This document shows, one piece after another, positions 57,681 through 64,000 of a stretch of DNA of 64,000 nt. How positions within the stretch are numbered: the stretch's first letter is position 1; every line of letters begins with the position of its first letter. A program made the position numbers and the translations under genes. Origin of the DNA: Cohnella candidum (GTDB lineage Bacteria; Bacillota; Bacilli; Paenibacillales; Paenibacillaceae); NCBI RefSeq assembly GCF_003713065.1, contig NZ_CP033433.1, positions 3,907,001-3,971,000 of the forward strand, written 5' to 3'. A model generated the notes under the pieces. That model made no database searches. It saw only the letters and a list, made by a program, of their open reading frames with translations, and was not told the origin of the DNA.

Positions 57681-59570
57681 TCAAATCCGGTGTTTTCTTC
57701 GCTCAATGACCGGGAACTCCCCGATGCGCAGCTTGGCGCCGGCATAGGGAACGAGCGTAAGCTCCACGATCGGCGACCCGTCCGTATCCGGCACGAGCGG
57801 CGGCGTCCCGGCGTTGTTGCCTTCCATCGCCCAATTCCGCACCGGCTGGCCCAAAGCGGTGATGCGCACCGGCGACTGCGATGCGTCGAACGGCTGCTCC
57901 GGAAGCTCTGGGATGTCTTCCTGCCGGTTGAACCGGAACTCCGTGCCTTCAAGGAGCCCGTACTTCCAAGGGGAGGCCGGGTAGATCTCCCAATCTTGAA
58001 AACGTGCGCGGCGGGTGAGCTGCTGCCAGTTCTCGCCGATCGGAAGCGCGTAGACGAGCGGGCCCCGCTCCACGCTGACCGCGTTGAAATGCCGGCTCTC
58101 CGTGCGGATTTCCATCGGCAGTCCGATCACGACCGTGTCGCCGTCCGCCCATTCGCGATGCAATTGCACGTATCCCTTATCCGGGATCCCGGCTACGACC
58201 GGAGTTCCGTTTACCGTAATGGTCGGTGCCGCGCACCAGCCCGGAATTCTCAGCGCAAGCGCGAAGGTCGCGGGACGATCAAGCGACAGGCGCAGAGTCG
58301 CCTCTTCCCGGAACGGATACTCTCCCTCCACTTTCATCCGTAATTGTGCCCCATCTCCAACCCGGGCACTCACTTCGCACGGGGCGTAGGACACTGCGGC
58401 CAATCCGCCGCGCCCGTCGGCCACCCACAGATGCGAAGCCAGCTTGGGCCAGCCTTGGTGCATGTTGGCCGTGCAGCAACCGAAGTTCGGCTCCAGGCCG
58501 AACAGGTTCGCTTCCGGCCCGTTGCTCCAGGCGCGCGGCGCGACGTTGCACACGATCTGGTTCACCTGCTGATCGTACTGGTGCGAGGTCCAATCCTTCG
58601 AGATGGCCGCGGGAAGCGCGTTAAACGCCACTTTTTCCAAAATGTCGCCGTACCGGCCGTCCCCGAAAACGCGGACCAACTGCTCCATCGTGAACATGTA
58701 TTCCACGACGGCGCACAGCTCTACCCCTTGGCTCGGGTGCGTGCCGGACAGCCATTCGTCCCCGGAAAACATGCCGTGAGCCTGTCCGTGATACGTCATC
58801 AGGCTGTCGATGCCGCGGTCCACGGCTTCTTTGAGTTCCGGCGTGCCGTCCAGCTCGTATTGAATGGCCGGCGTTTTGAGCCCCATGGCCACGTTTACCA
58901 CATGGGTGCGCCAATCCCACTGCTCGACTTTGCGCCAGTACGGGAAGTTCCGGAAAATGCCCGTCCAATCCGTCGTCTGCTCCGCGATCACTTCCGCCAG
59001 CTCCAGCAGCATCGGATCCGGCTGACGTCTGTGCAGCCACAGCACGCCCAGCAGCAAGTCCGCGCCCCGGGCTTCCGCCCAGCCCCGCAGCGGCTGCTCG
59101 CCGATCGTCCGGTTCACGTAACCGAAAAATTTCGCCAGAAAAGGAACGACCCGCTCGTCCCCCGTCGCTTCCTGATACTGCGTGAGCACCTTGACCATGA
59201 TCGTCAGGTGCCACCAATCCTGCTTTTTGTCCACGTCGTGATTAACGGTCGCGATGTGATCCGGACCGAAATTCCCTTCTTCCCGCTGGCTGCCCAGCGT
59301 CCATTCGATCCACCGGCCCGCTTTGGCGATCAGCTTCTCGTCCTCGAGCAAGTACGCCAGCGGCACCAGCCCGTCGAGGTAATAAGGGCCGCGTTCCCAA
59401 CTGTCTCCTTGGCCTCCGATCCAGCCGTTGTCCGGCCCGACGTCCGGCCAATGCTCCTCCAGATGCCCGGTCAGGCCCTCCGCCTGAATGCGAAGTTGGT
59501 TTCTCAGCCAGCCTGCAGGTTTGATGCTTCCGAGGGGCAGCGATTCGAATGCGGTCGGATATACGTTCAT
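57681..59570 (-). CDS. GH127-family glycosidase (beta-L-arabinofuranosidase type)
   Basis: 629 residues without signal peptide. N-terminal alpha/alpha barrel then beta-sandwich domains (formerly DUF1680). The zinc/nucleophile Cys pair is NFGCCTANMHQGWPK, with Glu-X-Cys in VELCAVVEYM, matching the three-Cys zinc site in HypBA1-type enzymes. It should release beta-L-arabinofuranose (or a related sugar) from short oligosaccharides in the cytoplasm. The divergent AraC regulator probably controls it. Confidence 0.92.
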   Translation of the reverse strand: MNVYPTAFESLPLGSIKPAGWLRNQLRIQAEGLTGHLEEHWPDVGPDNGWIGGQGDSWERGPYYLDGLVPLAYLLEDEKLIAKAGRWIEWTLGSQREEGNFGPDHIATVNHDVDKKQDWWHLTIMVKVLTQYQEATGDERVVPFLAKFFGYVNRTIGEQPLRGWAEARGADLLLGVLWLHRRQPDPMLLELAEVIAEQTTDWTGIFRNFPYWRKVEQWDWRTHVVNVAMGLKTPAIQYELDGTPELKEAVDRGIDSLMTYHGQAHGMFSGDEWLSGTHPSQGVELCAVVEYMFTMEQLVRVFGDGRYGDILEKVAFNALPAAISKDWTSHQYDQQVNQIVCNVAPRAWSNGPEANLFGLEPNFGCCTANMHQGWPKLASHLWVADGRGGLAAVSYAPCEVSARVGDGAQLRMKVEGEYPFREEATLRLSLDRPATFALALRIPGWCAAPTITVNGTPVVAGIPDKGYVQLHREWADGDTVVIGLPMEIRTESRHFNAVSVERGPLVYALPIGENWQQLTRRARFQDWEIYPASPWKYGLLEGTEFRFNRQEDIPELPEQPFDASQSPVRITALGQPVRNWAMEGNNAGTPPLVPDTDGSPIVELTLVPYAGAKLRIGEFPVIERRKHRI

Positions 59571-59759
59571 GTTCGCTCTTCCTTCCCTGATGGAATGATG
59601 CGTTCGCGACCACTATACACCTCTTTCGCACCCTGTTCCTATACACGATCGCACTTCGTTTTTATCCTATCGCAACATTGTTGGAGTTTGGGCGGTTTTC
59701 CGTTCCGGCTCTTCAGCGTTACAATAGAGACATGAACGAGTTGAGAGGGCGTGCTCCGA

Positions 59760-60656
59760 ATGTTGCGATTCGTATCTCCACCCATGCCCCATATCACGTT
59801 GGGCGGAGAAGATACCTACCCCGTGGGAGGCACGCATCCCAACCGCTCGCAAATCGGCGTTTTCGACCTCCTCGTCGTCACGAGAGGGGGATTGTTTCTC
59901 GAGGAAAACGGCATCGCGCATGACGTGCCCGCCGGCCATTACGTCATCCTGCGGCCGGACATGCCGCATCGGACGCGAATGCCTTGCCGCGAAGAAACGC
60001 ATTTTTACTGGATCCATTTTCATACGGTCGGCAGTTGGAGCGAGACGGAAGAGCGGCAGCCGCTGTCGGCTATCGACGACGGCAAGCCGTATTCGCCGAT
60101 CGAGTCCTTCTCGTTCTATCTGCCCGCGCACGGCTCTTGGATGAGCTCGCCCGGCGTTCCGGAGCTGATCCGGCGCTTGCTGCCGCTTCAGGATGAGCAG
60201 TCGGCAGTCTCCCGATGGAAGCAGCAACAGCTGTTCCATGAGCTGCTGCTTCAGCTTCAGCAGGAAGCGGAGCCGCCCTCAGACAGCCCGCATTATGCGG
60301 TCGCCGAGAAAGCGGCCGCCTTCCTCCGCGACCATTACCGCGAGGAAGTCGGCTACCGCCGGTTGTCCGAGGCGCTGCATTTTCATGCCAACTACATTTC
60401 CATCTGCATGAAGCGAACGTTCGGCTGCACGCCGCTCGACTATTTGACCCGCCATCGGGTCGAACAAGCGAAACGGCTGCTCATCCATACCGACGGAAAA
60501 ATCGGCGGCATCGCGGAGGAGACGGGGTTCGGCTCGTTCCCTTACTTCGTGCGCTGTTTTACGCGGTACGCGGGCATGACGCCCAAAGCCTTCCGCAAAC
60601 AGTACCGGCAGACGGAGCCGGGGGCTGAGCGCATGCAAACCTTGCCGGAAATTTGA
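59760..60656 (+). CDS. AraC-family transcriptional regulator
   Basis: 298 residues from an ATG at 59760 (GAGAGGGCGTGCTCCGA upstream). N-terminal cupin sensor domain ([26 protein letters not shown]), C-terminal double [63 protein letters not shown]. Divergent from the GH127 gene, the typical arrangement of an arabinose-like responsive regulator. A TACAAT -10 lies at 59720-59725. Confidence 0.92.
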   Translation: MLRFVSPPMPHITLGGEDTYPVGGTHPNRSQIGVFDLLVVTRGGLFLEENGIAHDVPAGHYVILRPDMPHRTRMPCREETHFYWIHFHTVGSWSETEERQPLSAIDDGKPYSPIESFSFYLPAHGSWMSSPGVPELIRRLLPLQDEQSAVSRWKQQQLFHELLLQLQQEAEPPSDSPHYAVAEKAAAFLRDHYREEVGYRRLSEALHFHANYISICMKRTFGCTPLDYLTRHRVEQAKRLLIHTDGKIGGIAEETGFGSFPYFVRCFTRYAGMTPKAFRKQYRQTEPGAERMQTLPEI

Positions 60657-60696
60657 TATGCTAATACAACGACCCTACGAAACGGAGGCTGATCTC

Positions 60697-61707
60697 ATGA
60701 CCGCGGGAATACCCGGTATTACTTTGTCCGTCCTTGATTTGGCTCCCATCGTCGAAGGCGGAACCCCGGCGGAAGCCCTCCGCAACACGCTGGACCTCGC
60801 CCGCCATGCCGAGCAATGGGGTTACCGGCGCTACTGGCTGGCGGAGCACCATAACATGCCGGGCATCGCCAGTTCGGCGACGTCGCTCGTCATCGGCCAC
60901 GTTGCCGCCGGCACGGAGAAAATCCGCGTCGGCTCCGGCGGGATCATGCTGCCAAACCACGCGCCGCTGGTGATCGCCGAGCAGTTCGGTACGCTGGAGT
61001 CGCTCTACCCCGGCCGGATCGATCTGGGGCTCGGCCGCGCGCCCGGCTCCGACATGCGGACGGCCCGTGCGCTTCGCAGAACGCTGGGCAGCAACGGGGA
61101 CGATTTTCCCGAGCTGCTGAGCGAGCTTCGCGCTTATTTCGATCCTTCGTTCGAGCCGTTCACGCCTGGAGTTCGCGCCATTCCCGGAGAGGGTCTCGAC
61201 ATTCCGATCTGGCTGCTCGGCTCCAGCGGATTCAGCGCCCAATTGGCGGCCCGGCTGGGACTTCCGTTCGCGTTCGCCAGCCATTTTGCGCCCGAGTACC
61301 TGTTGCCTGCCTTGGAGCTCTACCGCAGCAACTTCCAGCCCTCCAAGGACCTCGCCAAGCCGTACGTCATGGTCGGCATGAACGTCATTGCCGCCGAAAC
61401 GGAAGAAGAGGCCCGCCGGCTGGCGACCTCTCCTCTGCAGCAGTTTTTGAATATCATCCGCGGCCGGACCGGCCAGCTCAAGCCCCCGGTGGATAGCATG
61501 GACGGATTGTGGTCCGAACAAGAGAAAATGATGGTGGAGTCCATGCTCCGTTACGCGATCATCGGGGACCGAAACACGATCCGCGAGAAGCTTCCCGCGT
61601 ATCTGGAGGAAACGAAGGCCGACGAGATCATCGTTACCGCGCAAATTTTCGACCATCAAGACCGGTTGAAATCGTATCAAATCCTCGCCGAGACCGTTCT
61701 CGGCTAA
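60697..61707 (+). CDS. LLM-class flavin-dependent oxidoreductase
   Basis: 336 residues from the ATG at 60697 (ACGGAGGCTGATCTC upstream). Luciferase-like TIM barrel: [72 protein letters not shown]. Members use FMNH2 or F420; this subgroup (YhbW-like) is FMN-dependent. Substrate unknown. A possible extended -10 TGATATGCT lies at 60655-60663, so it may be transcribed apart from the AraC gene. Confidence 0.92.
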   Translation: MTAGIPGITLSVLDLAPIVEGGTPAEALRNTLDLARHAEQWGYRRYWLAEHHNMPGIASSATSLVIGHVAAGTEKIRVGSGGIMLPNHAPLVIAEQFGTLESLYPGRIDLGLGRAPGSDMRTARALRRTLGSNGDDFPELLSELRAYFDPSFEPFTPGVRAIPGEGLDIPIWLLGSSGFSAQLAARLGLPFAFASHFAPEYLLPALELYRSNFQPSKDLAKPYVMVGMNVIAAETEEEARRLATSPLQQFLNIIRGRTGQLKPPVDSMDGLWSEQEKMMVESMLRYAIIGDRNTIREKLPAYLEETKADEIIVTAQIFDHQDRLKSYQILAETVLG

Positions 61708-61710
61708 CTC

Positions 61711-61748
61711 AAAAAGGGTAGAGCTCGTTGAGCTCTGCCCTTTTTTTC
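61711..61748 (+). terminator. Terminator of the LLM gene
   Basis: AAAGGGTAGAGCT (61713-61725) pairs with AGCTCTGCCCTTT (61731-61743), one mismatch, then more T. Confidence 0.9.
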
Positions 61749-61770
61749 CTCTATCTTTGGTGATGTGCCG

Positions 61771-61845
61771 AATAGCGCGGGTGGCGCGTTATTTCGTTGC
61801 GATTTCGAAAGTGCGTGCCAAATAGCGCGGATGGCGCGCTATTTC
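61771..61845. repeat. Tandem hairpin repeat, family C (second locus, two units, 50-bp period)
   Basis: AATAGCGCG-N5-CGCGTTATT begins at 61771 and AATAGCGCG-N5-CGCGCTATT at 61821, exactly 50 bp apart; nine pairs each (one G-U in the first). The spacer also matches the 27.2-kb array. It lies between convergent LLM and MFS genes. Confidence 0.9.
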
Positions 61846-61915
61846 GACGGAATCGCGGAACATGAGCGAACGGGATACCCGAGTCAGGCGACTTTTAGAC
61901 ATGCGATTCCCCTCT

Positions 61916-63097
61916 TCACCCAGCCACGCCCGCTTCCACCCCGGCCTCCACCTTCCGCGGACGGAACAAAAACCCCAGCAGCGCAAAACCCAAAAACGCG
62001 AATCCCAAGAACAAAAAGATGCTGTGAATCGAGACATAGCGGATCCCGTATCCTCCAAGCATAGGGCCCATCACGCTGCCAATGCTGAAGTGGATCGAAG
62101 CGATCACGTTCGCCGCGGGCAGAATCGGCCGGGGCAGGATGTCGGCGGCGTAGGCCAGGCCGAGCGAATAGAACGAGCCCACCACCCCGCCGGCGACGGC
62201 GAACAACAGGAACAGCAGCGCAAGCGAACTGCCGGCCAGCGGAACGCACAGAAATGCCGCCGATCCGATCACGGCGCAGCCGACGAGCACCGGTTTGCGG
62301 CCGATCCGGTCGCTCAACATGCCCAACGGCAGCTGCAGCACCAGGGCGCCGATACCGAATGCGAGCAGCAGCAAGGAAATCCAGTCCTCACGCAAACTGA
62401 TGCGAAGGCCGTACAGCGGAAAGCTGCTGTTCATGGAGGCTTCCATAAGCCCGTACAGCAAGCTCGGAATCAGCACGAACCAAGCCAGCCGGTACGTCCG
62501 GACGAACCGGTTCTCCGACGACTCCGACTTGCCCGCCCGTTCGACGTGTTCGTTCGGAATCCGCAACAACAGCAGCAATACAGTCAGGAAGAATACCCCG
62601 TTGACCAGGAACGGCACAGCCTGGCCGAACGGCAGCAAGTTGATCCCCAGCGGGCCCACGCTGAACCCGACCCCGTATGCCATGCCGTACAGCGAGATGT
62701 AACGCCCTCTCCGGTCCGCCGGACTGGAGCTGACGATCCACAGCTGCGTGGCGAAGTGCAAGGAACTGTCCCCGATGCCGATCAGCAGCCGAAGGACGAA
62801 CCACAAACCTAAAGATTGGCTCACCGGAAACAGCAGCATGGAAACCGCCACCAACCCGATGCCCGCCAAAATCACCTTTTTATATCCGAACCGCAGCACC
62901 GGCTTCTCCACGAAAAACATCGTACAAAATATACCGATATACAAAGCCGCGGAATTGATCCCGTTCATATCCGAGGATACGCCTGACCGCTCCAACAGGA
63001 TGGACAACAGCGGCAGCAGCAGGCCTTGGCTCATACCCGCCACGACGACGACTAGAAGCAAAACGATGAAGCGATATTGCGCGGAGATGGCCTTCAC
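61916..63097 (-). CDS. MFS transporter
   Basis: 393 residues from a GTG (GGGGGAATAGAAA upstream). Twelve helices; signature GMLSDRIGRKPVLVG between helices 8 and 9 and FVEKPVLRFGYKKVILAG between 2 and 3. It resembles the YfkF/SetA-type MFS group. The C-terminus is basic (FRPRKVEAGVEAGVAG). Substrate unknown. Convergent with the LLM gene. Confidence 0.9.
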   Translation of the reverse strand: MKAISAQYRFIVLLLVVVVAGMSQGLLLPLLSILLERSGVSSDMNGINSAALYIGIFCTMFFVEKPVLRFGYKKVILAGIGLVAVSMLLFPVSQSLGLWFVLRLLIGIGDSSLHFATQLWIVSSSPADRRGRYISLYGMAYGVGFSVGPLGINLLPFGQAVPFLVNGVFFLTVLLLLLRIPNEHVERAGKSESSENRFVRTYRLAWFVLIPSLLYGLMEASMNSSFPLYGLRISLREDWISLLLLAFGIGALVLQLPLGMLSDRIGRKPVLVGCAVIGSAAFLCVPLAGSSLALLFLLFAVAGGVVGSFYSLGLAYAADILPRPILPAANVIASIHFSIGSVMGPMLGGYGIRYVSIHSIFLFLGFAFLGFALLGFLFRPRKVEAGVEAGVAG

Positions 63098-63113
63098 TTT
63101 CTATTCCCCCGAA

Positions 63114-63148
63114 AACAAAATGAAAAGTGGCTCCCGGAGCCACTTTTC
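63114..63148 (-). terminator. Terminator between dioxygenase and MFS genes
   Basis: GAAAAGTGGCTCC (63122-63134) pairs with GGAGCCACTTTTC (63136-63148); on the minus strand TTTTGTTTTC follows. It ends the dioxygenase transcript 16 bases before the MFS GTG region. Confidence 0.9.
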
Positions 63149-63179
63149 ACATGGTAACACGCTTATTCGCGATACGCCA

Positions 63180-63959
63180 TCATCCGTACTGATAAACGCT
63201 GTTGGTGAATGCATCCATCATGAGGCTCAGATGGATCATCTCCGTCTTGCGCTCTTCATCCGCCGCACCCATCGCATAGAAGATCGGCACGAAATGCTCC
63301 TTCGCCTGCGGAGGCACCGCGATTTTGGCATAAGGCGCAAGCTCTTCGTAACGGAACAAGGAATCGAGGTCCCATTGCACCATGTGATCCTTAAGCCATT
63401 GCTCGAAACCGACGGCCAAAGCCTTCACCGCCGCCTTATCCTGAACGCCGAACAAGCCGAAATTGTGCACCGTCACGCCGCTGCCGATAATGAGAACGTC
63501 TTGTTCCCGCAAAGGGGCGAGCGCCTGGCCGATCCGGTACTGCTCCTCGGGAGTCAGATCCGGATTGACCGACATGGCGATGAGCGGAATGTCCGCATTC
63601 GGGTAGATCCGGTTCAGGATCGTCCACGAGCCGTGGTCGAGCCCGCGCTTCGTTTCGGCGCGATTTTCGATCCCCGCGTCGGTCAGCAGCTGCTGAATTT
63701 GCCGGGACAATTCCTTATCGCCTTTAGCCGGATAAACCACCTGATAAAGCTCGTTCGGGAATCCCCCGAAATCGTAAATCATCGAATAGTCGTCGATTTC
63801 GCTGACCATTTGGACGCGGCTCTCCCAATGCGCGGAGAACAACACGATCGCTTTGGGGCGCGGAAACGTACGGCCCAGCTGCTCCAGGAATTGCGCGTAT
63901 TCGCTTTGCTCAATGGCCACCATCGGCGAGCCATGGGCTATGAATAGGGATGGAATCAT
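63180..63959 (-). CDS. DODA-type (YgiD-like) extradiol dioxygenase
   Basis: 259 residues from the ATG at 63959 (GGGGGTTCAAACTT upstream). Class III extradiol fold: FIAHGSPM (His9), LFSAHWESR (His44), GSGVTVHNFG, and AKEHFVPIFYAMGA supply the metal ligands. Family members cleave DOPA (4,5-DOPA dioxygenase) and related catechols. The 41 bases left of the window end upstream do not reveal a promoter. Confidence 0.93.
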   Translation of the reverse strand: MIPSLFIAHGSPMVAIEQSEYAQFLEQLGRTFPRPKAIVLFSAHWESRVQMVSEIDDYSMIYDFGGFPNELYQVVYPAKGDKELSRQIQQLLTDAGIENRAETKRGLDHGSWTILNRIYPNADIPLIAMSVNPDLTPEEQYRIGQALAPLREQDVLIIGSGVTVHNFGLFGVQDKAAVKALAVGFEQWLKDHMVQWDLDSLFRYEELAPYAKIAVPPQAKEHFVPIFYAMGAADEERKTEMIHLSLMMDAFTNSVYQYG

Positions 63960-64000
63960 AAGTTTGAACCCCCAAACTGAACTTGAATTAAGCACAGTAT

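Noticed and set aside
1-64000. tRNA, rRNA, riboswitches, insertion sequences
   Set aside because: I saw no tRNA- or rRNA-like stretches, no T-box or familiar riboswitch core, and no transposase or terminal inverted repeats with target duplications.

Overview
The window is a GC-rich chromosomal segment from an endospore-forming, low-motility-information Firmicute of the Paenibacillaceae type (Paenibacillus/Cohnella-like). The evidence is a menaquinol-type QoxABCD oxidase, an SspH-type spore protein, a second small gene with a sigma-G-like promoter, DUF4023, DUF3243 (YmfJ-like) and CsbD proteins, strong AGGAGG ribosome binding sites, and futalosine-pathway menaquinone genes. No rRNA, tRNA, CRISPR array, prophage or insertion sequence was found; it looks like ordinary chromosome with many small regulatory units.

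Layout. 1-5.4 kb: tail of a cation-diffusion transporter, then qoxABCD on the minus strand and small spore/membrane genes. 5.6-11 kb: a DUF4097 beta-repeat protein, membrane proteins, and a ComP-like sensor kinase/NarL-type regulator pair with palindromes at its promoter. 11-18.2 kb: a chain of regulator/enzyme pairs (DJ-1/LysR, SDR/WYL, HxlR/nitroreductase) plus a PP-loop ATPase, an L,D-transpeptidase and a ketopantoate reductase. 18.2-27 kb: a lipoprotein, LemA/TPM, a DUF3900-like protein, a Lys-rich repeat protein, SspH, an ABC-F ATPase behind a leader peptide and terminator, and a BNR/MoaD/E1-like trio. 27.7-34.3 kb: a LacI-controlled sugar operon (two permeases, binding protein, regulator, BadF-type kinase, GH4 glycosidase). 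34.5-40 kb: CsbD, DUF3243, a membrane pair, and a PD-(D/E)XK/XPD-like helicase with HNH and VTT proteins. 40-49 kb: an MFS/M42 peptidase/TetR operon, DUF4023, another MFS, and a heterodimeric ABC exporter. 49-57.6 kb: mqnB-mqnD, a lipoprotein cyclophilin, a catalase with a sigma-F-like promoter, a CPBP protease, an ECF sigma/beta-propeller anti-sigma/lipoprotein operon, and an ArsR/SRPBCC operon. 57.7-64 kb: a GH127 glycosidase with a divergent AraC regulator, an LLM flavin enzyme, an MFS transporter and a DODA-type dioxygenase.

The most unusual signal is in the non-coding DNA. Five sequence-unrelated families of short palindromic repeats sit at six intergenic loci (about 14.6, 27.2, 39.9, 43.2, 43.5 and 61.8 kb). 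Within each run the repeat period is 49-52 bp, mostly exactly 50 or 51, and most units carry a 15-23 nt hairpin; some arm changes are compensated on the other arm. Two families (here A and B) occur together at two loci 28 kb apart in opposite order. One array would lie in the 5' leader of the MFS/M42/TetR operon if the promoter proposed here is right. I know of no named element with these properties, but I could not search for one.

Other readable regulation: perfect GAAACCA-type operators inside and downstream of a consensus promoter for the SRPBCC/ArsR operon; GTTAAAGCNCTTTAAC operators ahead of the sugar operon; a TGTAAC-N16-CGTTT autoregulatory promoter for the ECF sigma gene; and a promoter-leader ORF-terminator arrangement ahead of the ABC-F gene that suggests attenuation.
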